Positions 1-11,659 of a stretch of 64,000 nt of DNA are shown in pieces. The stretch comes from Ovis canadensis (Eukaryota; Chordata; Mammalia; Artiodactyla; Bovidae): positions 72,720,501-72,784,500 of the forward strand of contig NC_091263.1 of NCBI RefSeq assembly GCF_042477335.2, written 5' to 3'. Both the position numbers and the translations under genes were made by a program. The notes below the pieces were generated by a model, which had not been told where the DNA came from, ran no database searches, and worked only from the letters and a program-made list of their open reading frames with translations. The stretch's first letter is position 1. The number at the start of each line of letters is the position of its first letter.

Positions 1-579
1 TCTGTGTTCATTTTTCCCACGTTGCTGTCCTCCCGGAGCCTCTCGCTGGGGGACTGTGTCTCCTCCTCTGTGTCGTCTTGAGTTGGGCGGATTCTCCCGT
101 GTCCTGCTTAGTTTCAGGTCCTTGCTGTACACAGAGCAGCTCCTCCCGGGTCGAGTCTTGTTTGCTCTCTGTTTCCCTCCTCACAGCACTCTCCGACTTT
201 GATCTGGGGGCGGTATTAATTCTGGGGCTGCTCCGTCTGGGTCCTCAGGCTCAGGGAAGGCAGGACGGCCCGTGTCTGTCTCACGGAACCCCCGGGGCCT
301 CCGCAGCAGAGGAGAGCAGGTGCTCGGTGCACGACAAATGAGGAATGCACACGGAAGCAGACGCTCAGCGGGTCCTCCTCTCCCCTCGCGGCCGCCCGAC
401 ACCTACGCCGCGCCAGGCTCTCTGCCCGAGGCTGGGGGTGGAGGGGCGTGTCCTGGCCCCAGCCCCCCCAGGGGTGTCACAGCTTGTTGGGGGAAGGGTC
501 TCCTCGTTCTCGCAGCCCCAGGAGCAGAGGCTGAGATGGAGTTTGGTCCAAGCTGTTCATGAGGAATCAGTGAAGGGGG
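1..579. other. Non-repetitive intronic stretch
   Basis: GC-rich sequence with no recognisable repeat, exon or RNA gene. Short open frames on both strands show no protein family signature. Confidence 0.6.
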
Positions 580-783
580 GGTCCCAGGTGGCTCAGTGGT
601 AAAGAATCTGCCTGCCAATGCAGGAGACGCGGGTTCGATCCCTGGGTCGGGAAGATCCCCTGGAGGAGGAAATGGCAACCCGCTCCAGTATCCTTGCCTG
701 GAGAATCCCATGGACAGAGGAGCCTGGCGGGCTACAGTCCATGGGGTCGTGAAAAGTCAGACATAAGTGAGCGCGTGCACACG
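580..783 (+). mobile_element. Bov-tA SINE
   Basis: tRNA-derived ruminant SINE. It has the A-box-like start (tggctcagtggtaaagaat), the B-box-like ggttcgatccc and the diagnostic body ending in the 'gggtcgtgaaaagtcagaca' segment. It is near full length (about 200 bp), with several CpG-decay differences. Confidence 0.93.
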
Positions 784-2017
784 GGGGGGTGGAGAGGAAC
801 AGGGTGGGGCATGAGTGTGCCTGCAGCGCCTCGGTGGGAGCGCCAGAGCGGCCAGACCGTGGGACCCCCGCCTTTCTCTGTCCCCGGCTGTGGGGAAGGC
901 GGCAGGTATGTGGGGCTGGGACGGACCCTGCAGGGCCTCACAGCTGGAGGCTGCCCAGTCCCGTGGTGTGCTGGTGCTGGCTCCTGGCACTTACAAGACC
1001 CCACCCGAATTAAATATTGGAGATATGCAAGCTGATTGCTAAACCACTAGTAGCTTCAAATTGGCCGTGTGGGAGCATTTATCCCACACTGGGCTTTTTC
1101 TTCTCTTGGGAGCCGGTTTACCAGCACACCGCTACAGGCAGGGGGTCTGGGTGGCACAGCTCCGTGTCCACCACAGGGAGCTGCTGGTCTGACGCCAGAG
1201 GCTATTTAATAACTGGCACACAGTCACCAGAGGGACAAGTGAAAATTATCCAACAATCCAGGACAGGGATGGAAACCATGGGGGAGTTCGTGACTGTCCT
1301 GGCAATCAGGGAAGGCTCTGTGGAGGAGGTGACGTTTTTCCGACCTGGTAGAATATTCGGATGGCGCCAAGAACAATCCTATGGCAAGGAGGGTACTGGG
1401 TGTCCTCTCCGGAGGCAGCTCCTCCCCCCAGCATCTCCTGCTGCTCGGGGCGCGCGCTCTGTGCTCTCAGGCACACACAGTCTATCTCGCACAAACAGCG
1501 CGTGCCCGCATGCTTTGCACACCCCTGCTGTCTCCACCGGTGCATCTCTGGGAAGCACAGGGCCGCCTGTCCTCTCTGGCAGTTCAGGACATTCCAGTTT
1601 ATCAGAGCCCCGTGATTCACAGAACCGGTCCCATTGGTGGATCCGAGAGCCTTTTGGCCTTTTGATATCGCAGATAACGCCTCTCTGAGGCTGTCATTTT
1701 ACACAGGCATGAGCCTACCCTGGAGGGCACATATTCTGCGGTGGAATTGTTGGGTCGAGCCTCCGTAAAGGCAGTAAAGATTGGCCTTCCAGATGAGGGC
1801 TGGCAGGTGCAGGGCCCAGAGGTGGACGGAGGGGAGAGCGTGCGGGCTGGGAGTCAAGGGGCGGCTGGTGCCCAGGCCTGCCATGAGGAGCCAGGGTGTA
1901 ACCCCAGGTCAAGGCCGGGCGGCCGGCACGCTCCGACTAGGAAATCCAGGACAGTTTTAACCAGAGGGCCTGCAGACCAACGGCTGGTGACTGGGCGGAC
2001 CGAGTGCCGCCGGCCCT
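784..2017. other. Intronic stretch without recognised features
   Basis: GC-moderate sequence. I see no exon, RNA gene or confident repeat. The part around 1690-1760 vaguely resembles old L1 sequence but is too decayed to call. Confidence 0.5.
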
Positions 2018-2407
2018 ACGAGGGAATATTATCCAGCCATGAAAAGGAATGGGGTGCTGACAGCTGCTGCACCGGGGCTGAATTTGAAGGGATTGTGCTG
2101 AGTGCAGGGAGCTAGACACACAAAAGGCCACACGCTGTATGAGCCCGTTTACACAAAATGTCCAGGACAGGCAAACAGAATCCACAAAGAGGGAAAGCAG
2201 ATGAGCGCTTGCCAGGGCCTGAGAGGAGGGAGAAGTTGGAGTGGCTACTGCTGCGCAGCGTGGGCTCGCTCTCGGGTGATGGAGGGCTCGCTCTCGGGTG
2301 ATGGAGCGCTCTGCGCTTAGCAGTGATGGCTGCACGCTCTGCGTGTACTGAAGCCACTGATGTGCGCACGTTTAGGAGGTGGATTGTGTGGCTTGTGCAT
2401 TACACTG
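2018..2407 (+). mobile_element. Old L1 3'-end fragment
   Basis: Sequence follows the mammalian L1 tail in order: 'atattatccagccatgaaaa', then the 'acaaaatgtccaggacaggc' segment, 'gccagggcctgagaggaggg', and 'gtgatggctgcacgctctg' near the end. Heavily diverged, hence ancient. It contains a 22-bp tandem duplication at 2262-2305. Confidence 0.75.
2262..2305 (+). repeat. 22-bp tandem duplication
   Basis: The unit starting gggctcgctctcgggtgatg occurs twice back to back (2262-2283, 2284-2305) with no differences. Perfect identity inside an ancient L1 fragment means the duplication is recent relative to its host sequence. Confidence 0.9.
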
Positions 2408-3174
2408 CGGGGAAGCGAGAGGCGAACAGAAGAGAGGATGCAGGCAAGGGAGCCCAGAGGGAGGGGGCAGCCCCTGGGGCTGGCGGCAGGGGGGCCGTTA
2501 CTCCTCAGGCCGGGTGGGCCAGGGGGTCGGGCTGCTGGAACCCAGTGGGTGCACAGAGCACGTGGGAGCTGCGACCTGTGACCTTGGCAAGGGGGACGCG
2601 GCCACCCCATGGGGCCGGCGGGGAGGGGCGGGGGAATGAGAACCAGGACTTGGCTCTGCCCCCGGGGCTCCCTCCGGGGCCTCCACTGGCCAGAGCCCCC
2701 TGCATTCATCCTGAGGCAGCTGTGCTCGCGGCCAGACCACTCAACCCTAGGAGCGAGAGCCAGCTCAGGGGTGCAGCCTTCCGGGCCAGTCTCCTGGGGG
2801 GCGGGGTGGGAGGCAGAGGGTGGGGAGTGCTCTGGACAGACGTATGGAGGCGATGCAGCCTGCGCTGTGGTCTTGAGTCCCGTTCCTTCTCTGAGCCTGT
2901 TTCCTCACCTGTGAAATGGGATGGAAGTGTCCATCTCTCAGCAGGTGTCAGACCCCTCAAAACACTTTGGGTTGAAGAGCAGTGTTGGTACAAGGTCAGG
3001 ATTCTTAGGGTCAGAAGCAGCCTTGGAAATCATTTACTACAAACCCTTGACTTTGAAATGGGGAAACCCAGGTCCAGGGAGGCCCCCCAGCCCGTCAGCA
3101 GCAGAATCAACCAAGTCTGGACTCCAGGGACTCTCCCTGCCTACAGCCTCTCGCCTGGGATTTTTTAAAGACTA
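2408..3174. other. Intronic stretch with a MIR remnant
   Basis: Mostly unrecognised GC-rich sequence. About 2880-2935 (ctctgagcctgtttcctcac followed by tgtgaaatggg) is a MIR-type core. The 281-residue open frame across this stretch is compositionally GC-driven and matches no family I recognise. Confidence 0.5.
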
Positions 3175-3345
3175 TGTTTCAGACAAGTTTTAGGTTCACA
3201 GTGAAACTGAGCAGAAGGAGCAGAACTTTCCCAGATACCCCTGGACTCTCTCTCTCACACAGTCTCCCGGGACCGGAGTGAGTGGTGCCTTTGTTACAGC
3301 CAGTGAGCAGACTTTTACAAATCATAAATCCTGCTCCTGGCCGCC
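3175..3345 (-). mobile_element. L1M fragment, antisense
   Basis: Contains the order 'agttttaggttcacagtgaa', 'actttcccagatacccctgg', 'gtgcctttgttacagccagt', which is the antisense strand of an old mammalian L1. Confidence 0.65.
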
Positions 3346-3511
3346 ACTGGCTGTCCTGTCCTCAAAACCCCATCTCGCGGCCCAGGGAGACAGGCGGACT
3401 GAAGGCCATGGGGTGACCTGGATGGGCTCCTGGAACAGGAAGAGGACAGAAGGTACCAACCCAGGGCATCCGAATGAAGTACGGACTTCACTGAATAAGC
3501 GAACATTGTAA

Positions 3512-3704
3512 GAAGAAAGTGGTTCAGTCGTGTCTGACTCTTTGCAACCTCATGGACCATACAGTCCCACGGATTTCTCCAGGCCAGAATAGTGGAGTGG
3601 GTAGCTGTTCCCTTCTCCAGGGCATCTTCCTAACCCAGGGTATCGAACCCAGGTCTCCCACACTGCAGGCAGATTCTTCACCAGCTGAGCCACCAGGGAC
3701 ACCC
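3512..3704 (-). mobile_element. Bov-tA SINE, antisense
   Basis: Reads as the complement of Bov-tA: cagtcgtgtctgactctttg at the tail end through 'accagctgagccaccaggga' at the tRNA-like head. Nearly full length. Confidence 0.93.
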
Positions 3705-3748
3705 TTAGCTCATTCGTTAATTTACCGTGCTGATAAGTGTACATCATG

Positions 3749-3878
3749 CTGAGGTGAGGTGCTGCTGCTGCTGCTAACTCGCTTCAGTCGTGTCCGACTC
3801 TGTGCGACCCCGTAGACGGCAGCCCACCAGGCTCCCCCGTCCCTGGGATTCTCCAGGCAAGAACACTGAGGTGAGGTG
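3749..3878 (-). mobile_element. Truncated Bov-A2-type SINE with target-site duplication
   Basis: An antisense, 5'-truncated Bov-A fragment (3762-3865) begins with a (gct)n tail and runs to 'ctccaggcaagaacac'. It is flanked by a 13-bp direct repeat, ctgaggtgaggtg, at 3749-3761 and 3866-3878. A perfect target-site duplication indicates a relatively young insertion. Confidence 0.92.
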
Positions 3879-5694
3879 TTAGCCACGGGCAAAATGGGGT
3901 GAAGGATGCACTGGGGCCATCCGTACTATTCTCACATTTCCCCAGTGAATGTGGAACTTCTTGGAGCTTCTCTCTCTCCCTCCCACCCACCCGCATGCCA
4001 GCCCTCTGGGTCATCGCAGGGTGCCGAGCGGAGCGCCCGTGCTGTGCGGCACCCGCTTCGCACGCGGCAGGGCGTGCACGCCATTGCTGCTCTCGGTTCG
4101 TCCCACCCTGTCTCTGCCCCGCCGCGTGCACGAGCCCGTTCCTTCCAGCGGTGTCTCCACTCCTGCCCTCCCGCAGGGCTTCAGCGCCATTTTTCTAGAT
4201 TCCACTCGTGTGCGTAACCGTGTGTTTTTCTGACCGCCTTCACTCTGCGACAGGCTCCAGGTTCACCCACATCACTTGGTACGTATGGCTGATGGACGAT
4301 GCTGTACACCAGGAACACACATCATATTCCACTAAAAACAGAAACACCAAGCCACAGCTCCTTGGCGTGGTCAGCAGAGCCTGCGGGAGGCCCCCTCCTG
4401 GGCTCCGCACGGCCCTGGCCCTGTTTGGTGGAAGCCTCGGGCCCTCCGGCCACTGGCCGCAGTGTCTGTCCTTCAGGGGCCTGTGCTGCCCCGCCCTGGC
4501 CTGCCCTGGGCCTCTGCTTCTGCTGGAGCGACCCTCCTTCCGAGAGGATGTCAGCCCGCCGGTGTCGCGCGGCCACCTGCCCCCGCCCCCGCACCCCTGG
4601 CCCAGCCCCACCGTCTTCATCTCGCTCGCTCTCTCATTTGAGGCGGCTGCCTGCGCCTTGCTTCCCCACGTGCTCTTTGCAAGGGCACAGCTTCTGTGGC
4701 TCAACGTTGCTCACCAGGTGAGGCCCTGCTCCTCACCCGGAGCCACTTCCATGAAGGCCAGTCCCTGCCCTGCCTGACCGGCGGTGACAGGCGGGGCGAG
4801 GGGCAGGAGGAGAGCTCGAGGGCCTCACGATCTGCTTTCTCGGTGGCCTTTCCTTGCGTCCCGAGAGGTCTCTGCCTCAAGGAAGCCAGTGTGGCGTCGC
4901 CCGGGCAGTCTCGTGGGCCCGGTCGTTAAGCCAGGAAGGACCCAGACGTGCAGCCACGGGCAGAAATGCTGACAGCGGTCCACTCGGGCGGCTCCAGGCC
5001 CCCCACTGCCCCTCCCCTTCCCTCCATCTGGCGATGCAGGGCCCCCAGGACCCCAGACGCTCGGGCTGGGTGCTCGAGCCCGGAATCCCAGCTGTGCCAG
5101 GGTGTGAAGGCACCTGTTGCTGACTTCTCTCTGGCCGTCTCCTGAGCGCGCCGGCCATGGGTCAGGCCACGGGGAAGGTGCCCGGACCTGTGACTGCCTG
5201 ACCCAGAACTGCAGCCCAGGCCCCAAGCGGGAGGGCCCCGGAAGGCCCCCCGCCCCGGCGGCTCGGATGCTGGCGGCTGAGCCTGGCTTTGTCCCACAGG
5301 CGTTTCCTCTGCTCGCACCCCCTTGCCTGGGGGAGAGGGCTCGGTGCCCGTCCGAGTGACCAGTCCTGGCCCGCGCGGCTGTGATCCTGCCCAACTTAAT
5401 GCAGACTTAATGCGATCCCCGAGCTCTCAAAATGCAGACTCTGCAGGGTTAATTAACGGGCTGCGTGTCATGCGATCAGGGGCCCATGCAAGTACTGCCA
5501 GGGCCGCAGGCCGTGGTGGCCCCAGAGGAGGAGGGAGGCGGTGAGCTGGCGGTGGTCGCCCGGGCGTCTGGCCCTGGCGCTGGGGCTCGCCGCCCAGGGG
5601 GCCACCGCCAGGGACACACTGGGTGTCACCCAGCGTCTCCTCACAACCAGCCAAGAACTTGTTTTTTTTAAAGCCAGCGTAGTTACAGTCTACT
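3879..5694. other. Intronic stretch, GC-rich, with L1 debris
   Basis: No exon or RNA gene seen. About 4190-4340 resembles decayed L1 3'-end sequence (ttctagattccactcgtgtg, then cattccactaaaa-like text). 4341-5380 is GC-rich, unrecognised DNA whose long open frames on both strands reflect composition. A short AT-rich patch at 5390-5480 is described in the findings. Confidence 0.5.
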
Positions 5695-6110
5695 GCGCAC
5701 ACCGTGGCGTGGCCCTCACCTGAAGGGCAAGTTCAGCACTGTTTGATACCGCCACATGTCTGCACAGCCATCCCCGCAGTCAGCTTACCTCCAGAAGAGC
5801 CCTGCGCCTCCAGCACTCGCCCCCCACCTCTCTGGCCTGCCTCCTGTCTGCACAGCGCTGCCTCTCCCGGACGTCGCCGGTAAACGCGACGAGACCGGAC
5901 CTGGTCCCGTGCGTCTGGCGTCGGTCACTGAGCGCCGCGTGACCAGGGTGCATCGCGGCGGGGTCGGCGCCCCGTCCCTTTTCATGGGGACACTCTGCTC
6001 TGCGGGCGGCGCACGTTTTCTCTCTTCGCCCGTCAGGGCTTGTCTGGGTCGTTTCCACTTTGGGGCTGTTGTGAAGGATGCTGCTGTACACACTGTTTAA
6101 TGCTTTTTTT
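5695..6110 (-). mobile_element. Old L1M fragment, antisense
   Basis: Pieces such as 'gggcaagttcagcactgttt' and, near the right end, 'ggctgttgtgaaggatgctg' follow the antisense strand of ancient L1 3' sequence. Strongly diverged, with several small gaps. Confidence 0.5.
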
Positions 6111-6130
6111 TATGTGGATGTGTGTGGGGG

Positions 6131-6624
6131 GGCTTCCCTTCTGTTGAGTATGTTGACTCGCCGGGGTTACCTCCTTCTGAAGGCCGAACATCTGGGGTCA
6201 AGAGGACCCTGGACACGGGCCCATCCCTGGAGATGGGGATTTGATCTGGTCACCTCTCTGGCCCCAGCACCCACAGAGGCCCAGTCCAGAGATAGAACTA
6301 ATGGCGACTTTTGGAATATCTGATTCTCTCCCAGCTACCCTGCCACGCACCCTCCCTGCAACTTTTGCCACAAAAGATCAAACTGCCTTCACTCCATGTT
6401 TACTGAAGGCAGCTGAGGCTCAGAGGGGGAGTGACAACCCCAAGGTCACATAGCAAATAAGCAGCCACCAACCACTCGACTCGCACCCCTTGGCAGTAAG
6501 ACCCTGGCCTCCAAACACCGCACAGACCAGCTCTAGGAGTTAGCAGACCCTTAGATTTTGCCTTTTGTGAAGTGGAATCGTGGAGTCAAGTAAGACACCC
6601 CCTGGACCCAGGTGTGCACAGGCG
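6131..6624. repeat. Intronic duplicated block, copy 1
   Basis: Homologous over its whole length to 8189-8648. Shared runs include gaggaccctggacac, ccccagcacccaca, agaactaatgg, gtgacaaccccaaggtcaca and accctggcctccaaacacc. By eye the copies are about 75-80% identical, with small gaps. A MIR core (about 6405-6470) lies inside both copies, so it was already present when the block duplicated. Direct orientation, offset about 2.06 kb. Confidence 0.88.
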
Positions 6625-7064
6625 ATGAACAGATGTCTCATTATCCTTGCTCTAACATCTTACGGAAAAACTGAAATGACCTCTGTGGCCAACCCAACAC
6701 CTAGGGAGAATTTCTGGGTGTCTCAGAGTGCCCGGGCACCTCCAGCAGAGCGCCCCAGACTGGGCAGCATGGGAGCCAGACAGCAGAAATGTGCTTCTCC
6801 CCGTTGTGGGAGCAGGGAGCCCGAGGTGCAGCTTGTGCCCTGGCGAGGGCCCACGTCCTGGCTCTCGGCCGGGACCTTCTCTCTGTCCTGCTGGGCTGGA
6901 AGGGGCTCTCTGGAGCTTCCTTCACGAGGCACCAGTAGCATTCATGAGGGCTTCACTTGTGACTGAAGACCCTCCCAAAGGACCCCCACTACCGTCCCTT
7001 CGGGGGCTAGGATTTCAGCCTGTGAGATGAGGGGTGGGGAGCATGGTCCCAGGTCACTCGGTAG
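6625..7064. other. Intronic stretch without recognised features
   Basis: No convincing exon, repeat or RNA gene. Confidence 0.5.
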
Positions 7065-7560
7065 CCATGTATTTAACACGGAGGAGCTGCCAGGCTGTCT
7101 CCGGGGGCTCGCCCGCTCACGTCCTCCAGCAGCATACGAGGGCCCCACTTCTCCACATCGGGCTGCAACAGCGGTCCTCTCTTTCCTCTCGCACACCCCG
7201 GTGGGTGCTGCGTGCTGTCTCACGGCGGTGCTGATCCTGTGTTTTCCCGGAGCTACTGACGTGCATTCTCTCTCCATGTGCTTGCGGGCTCCTGCGCCTG
7301 CTGCATTTTTATAAATCGCAAGCGCAGCTCACGTACCAAAAAAGGCTCTCAGATCATCCTCGAGGGTTTAAAGGAACAAAGAGAAAGCGCCCACATCAAG
7401 GAACAGAAAGCTACCGGGACCCCAGGAGCCCCCTGGTGACCCTAGCCAGCCCCAGTCCCTGGCCTCCTGCCCCAGGGACAAACACTGTCTTGGTGTATCT
7501 GTGACCCTTTCTCTCCAGTCGAGCTCTGCCGCCGTTGGACTTGACATACACGCAGTCGTC
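7065..7560 (-). mobile_element. Old L1M fragment, antisense
   Basis: Ordered matches to the antisense L1 3' region: 'catacgagggccccacttct', 'cccggtgggtgctgcgtgct', 'ctccatgtgcttgcgggctc', then the 'accccaggagccccctggtg' segment. Highly diverged and GC-enriched relative to a typical L1. Confidence 0.65.
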
Positions 7561-8188
7561 CCGTGCAGAGCTCCCACGACTGCCCCCTTCCCTCCCCCTC
7601 GTGTTCCGAGGTTGACCTCTGCCGCTGTGGCTGTTCAAGGCCCCTGCCCTCGAGGGCCCCGCTGAGCCCACTCACCTCCGTTTATCCGTCTTACCATGGA
7701 CGGACCTCAGATCGTGCCCACAAAGCCGTCACGAATGCTGCTGGCAGGAACATCCCTGAACCTGTTTGGGAGCATGAGACTTCCAGGGCAAGCCCCTCGG
7801 AGGGGGCCACTTCCGAGCCAGGCGCTCCGCGTCCTCACCCCTGCTCTGCGTCAGAACCTGTTCTGAGTGCCCCTCACCCCAGGCATCTGTGTGGGAGGCT
7901 CTGATGCTCTAAGATCCACCATCCAGGGCATCAGGCCCCAGAAACGCCCGCTGAACTCTGCCCCCAACACACACGACACCTCTGCTTTTTAGGCCGACAC
8001 GGAAGGGTGCCACCTGGGGACCGTCGGCTCACTGATGAGCACGGGGCGTCTGTGTGACTTGGGGGCTGCCCCCCACCAGCTGCACCATGCGGGGGTCACA
8101 CGGCCGGTGTCCTGGAAGCAGGCATTGAGCTGCGCCCCAGAACACTGCTGCCCCGGCCTCGCTGGCGTGCTTGAGTGCAGACACCGTG
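7561..8188. other. Intronic stretch without recognised features
   Basis: GC-rich DNA. I see nothing definite in it. Confidence 0.5.
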
Positions 8189-8648
8189 GGCTTCCCTTCT
8201 GCTGAGTATTGTGACCAATCACCTCTTGGACTCGGAGCGTCTGGAGCCGAGAGGACCCTGGACACAGGCCTGTCCTTGGAGACAGGGATCTGACCTGGTC
8301 GCCTCTGTGTCCCCAGCACCCACACAGGCCCAACCCAGAGGCAGAACTAATGGCTACTTTGGGAACATCAGATTCTATCCCAGCCCCCTTAACTCTTGTC
8401 TGAGAAGATGGTCCCGTCACTCCAGGTTCACTGAAGGCAGCTGAGGCTCAGAGAGGGAGAGTGACAACCCCAAGGTCACATGGCAAGTATTCAGCCACCG
8501 AGCACGTGACTCGCAACCCCGACAACAAGACCCTGGCCTCCAAACACCTCACAGACCCGCTCTGGGAGTCAGCCGAGCCTTGGTTTTGCCTCGTTAAGTG
8601 GAACCCTACTGACCCCACAGAGTTAAATAAGACGCCAGTGCACAGGCG
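8189..8648. repeat. Intronic duplicated block, copy 2
   Basis: Second copy of the block at 6131-6624, same orientation, including the internal MIR core (about 8430-8500). Its right edge coincides with the insertion point of a Bov-tA SINE at 8649, so any further homology downstream is interrupted. Confidence 0.88.
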
Positions 8649-8855
8649 TCCCTGGTGGCTCAGTGGTAAAGAATCCGCCTGCCAGTGCAGGAGATTCAGG
8701 TTTGACCCCTGGGTCGGGAAGATCCCCTGGAGAAGGGAATGGCGACCCACTCCAGTCTTCTTGCCTGGAGAATCATGGACAGAGGAGCCTGGTGGGCTGC
8801 AGTCTGTGGGGTTGCAAAGAGTCGGACACGACTTAGCAACGAAACAACAACATAA
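8649..8855 (+). mobile_element. Bov-tA SINE
   Basis: Full-length + strand SINE: ccctggtggctcagtggtaa, B-box ggtttgacccc (mutated from ggttcgatccc), tail gtcggacacgacttagcaac followed by a short A/C-rich end. Confidence 0.94.
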
Positions 8856-9267
8856 GCGCATGGACCCAGAGTGTGCCCGGGCCACTTCCTCCCTCCCTTA
8901 GTCTGGCACTGTAGCAGGCAAAGGCAGCCGGGCAGTGTGGATGAAGGACCACAAACATGCTCACACGCGATGACCCAGAAACGGCGCCCACCAGCACATG
9001 CCCATCCCCTGCCTGGCGCACAGCAGCAAGGGCCTGTTAGGATGACATCAGGCTGAAGATGGCCTGGAAGGAGGAGACACTTTAATTCCAAAGATGCCTC
9101 TTCACACACAGAGTTTAAACCAATGAACAACAGACAGAAAGGAGGGAGGGAAGGAGATAAAAACTGGCGGGGGGGGGGGGGGGAACCAACCTAGATAGCA
9201 ATATAAATATCCTGTCCTGTGGGGAGCTTGGTAAACGCTGTCTTCTTCAATTGTTGGGCTGCCTCAT
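8856..9267. other. Intronic stretch with a poly-G run
   Basis: Unrecognised sequence apart from a homopolymer of about 15 G at 9168-9183, preceded by the purine-rich tract gaaaggagggagggaaggag. The purine tract plus G run could form triplex or G-quadruplex structure and is error-prone to sequence. Confidence 0.6.
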
Positions 9268-9450
9268 TGGAAGAGGCCCTGATGCTGGGAAAGATTGAGG
9301 GCAGGAGGGGAAGGAGGCGACAGAGGATGAGATGGGGAGATGGCATCACCGACTCGATGGACGTGAGTTTGAACAAGCTCCAGGAGATGGGGAAGGACAG
9401 GGAGGCCTGGTGCGCTGCAGTCCGTGGGGTCGCAGAGAGTCAGTCATGTC
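9268..9450 (+). mobile_element. BovB LINE 3' end
   Basis: Carries the BovB tail: 'ctgatgctgggaaagattga', gatggcatcaccgactcgat, 'gtgcgctgcagtccgtgggg', cagagagtcag. 5'-truncated; non-coding remnant. Confidence 0.92.
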
Positions 9451-10279
9451 CGCAGCAGGGGCCAGCAGCATGCAGGCCACGGGCCGTCTCAGCCTGTTTC
9501 TGTAGATAAAGATGGCGCGGAGCCCAGCCGTTAGCTTGGCCCGTCCTGGAGCTTCCTGTCGCTGCCTTCACGTGGTAGATCCTCTTTGCACCTGGCTTCT
9601 TCCGCACCACACTGTCTTAGACAGCTGAGCTTCCTGTGTGTCTCAGAAGTCCACCCTCTCTCCTTTCTGACCAGCATCTCACTGGAGGGTTATAAAGAAG
9701 TACAGCCATCACCCTGGTTCTGCACATGAGGAAACAGGCAAGCTGCCTGAGGGCGCTCAGCAGGTTCATGCTAGATCTGGGACTGAAACCGGTCCTTACA
9801 GCTCCAGGGAGCAGTCAGGACTGGGGCGAGCTGAGGGCTGCTGGCCCGGGAGGGAGGCGGAGGCTGGCAGAGTTCCAGGTATCACCGCCCGGGTGGCCGA
9901 GCTGGCCGAGGTGAGCCAGACGCCGCTGGACCGCCGTGCTGGCCTCTGTGGCCAGCTCCCACGCCAGCAGGTCAGCGCCGAGCGGCTCTGGTTATGAAAT
10001 AATTTTGAGCATCACTTCAGAGTTGCCGGGTACCTGTTCTGTTGGCCTGGCAGAACACCAGGCAGCCTGTCTTTGAAAGTCTCCTCCTGGCTTTCACACG
10101 TTGGTTCCGAAGTGATTTTAAGCCAGCGCAGCCCTGAGAGAACCCACGTGTGGTCAAGGTGGGCCTGCATGGATCTAAGCAGCGGCGTGAGGCCCCCTCG
10201 GGGTCGGGAGCAGGGAGGGCAGGCGAGTCCCGGGGAGGCTTTGCATCCAGGTCTGAGGTTCCGGCCCCAGAAGGACAGC
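9451..10279. other. Intronic stretch with a MIR remnant
   Basis: About 9675-9800 holds a decayed MIR (gcacatgaggaaacaggcaa and following). The remainder, including 9830-10275, shows no exon or repeat I recognise. Confidence 0.55.
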
Positions 10280-11044
<765 letters not shown>

Positions 11045-11080
11045 GCGCGGGCGGCGGCCGGGGCCCGCGCGGGGCGGGGC

Positions 11081-11132
11081 GGAGGCCCCCGGGCTATGCG
11101 CGGGGCGGAGGCCCCCGGGCTATGCGCGGGGC
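11081..11132 (+). repeat. 26-bp GC-rich tandem duplication just after the stop codon
   Basis: Two identical 26-bp units beginning ggaggcccccgggctatgcg (11081-11106 and 11107-11132), starting 37 bp after the WNT7A stop. Each unit contains the palindrome gcccccgggc-like core and a GGGGC run. Likely length-polymorphic. Confidence 0.92.
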
Positions 11133-11344
11133 GGGGCGGCGGAGGGCCTCCGCTTCCCCGCCACGGGCCCCGCCCCAACCTCCGTACCCACTGCTGAGCT
11201 GTCTTGTCTGCTGGGCTGGTGGAGGCGGGGGGCCCTGCCGGTGGTGGGGGGACCCCTCCCGGACCCCGAGTCGTCATCCACGCCGCACCCAGACGCCGCC
11301 CTCGGCCGGAGCAGAGCCTGAAACACTGGACCCCGGGGGCCTCA

Positions 11345-11415
11345 ACAGTAATAGCAATATTTAACAATTTATTCTGATATTAAAAAAATAATATTAATTT
11401 ATTTAATTAAACAAG
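11345..11415 (+). promoter_or_regulatory. WNT7A: AU-rich element island in the WNT7A 3' UTR
   Basis: An abrupt AT-rich island in a GC-rich UTR, with ATTTATTTA at 11397-11405 plus nearby aatatttaacaatttattc. Overlapping AUUUA pentamers are binding sites for AU-rich-element proteins that control mRNA stability. A second, looser AU-rich patch with attttatttat lies near 11895-11910. Confidence 0.6.
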
Positions 11416-11623
11416 AACCCTTCCACCTCGTCGGGATCCGTTTTCTGCAATCAACGTGGACCGCTGGCTCTCCCTGTGGGATGTTCTGCCGCCAGGACAG
11501 GGAGCGGAGAACTGTGCGTAGTGATTCTTCAGGCAGACCTTTCTCCTAGCTGACTTCGCGAGGACCCCTTGCCGCACCAGATGCTCAAGTGCAAGGGCAG
11601 ACATCCTTTCTACGTATATAGAC

Positions 11624-11659
11624 ACACACACACACTTTTTTTTTTTTTTTTTTTTTTTT
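11624..11659 (+). repeat. (CA)n-(T)n simple repeat
   Basis: Short CA run (11624-11636) directly followed by an uninterrupted T tract of about 23 bases in the 3' UTR. Confidence 0.95.

Noticed and set aside
580..783. tRNA gene
   Set aside because: A- and B-box similarity comes from the tRNA-derived head of a Bov-tA SINE; no cloverleaf is preserved.
2323..3168. 281-codon + strand frame in the intron
   Set aside because: Spans an L1 tail and a MIR core; not a coding exon.
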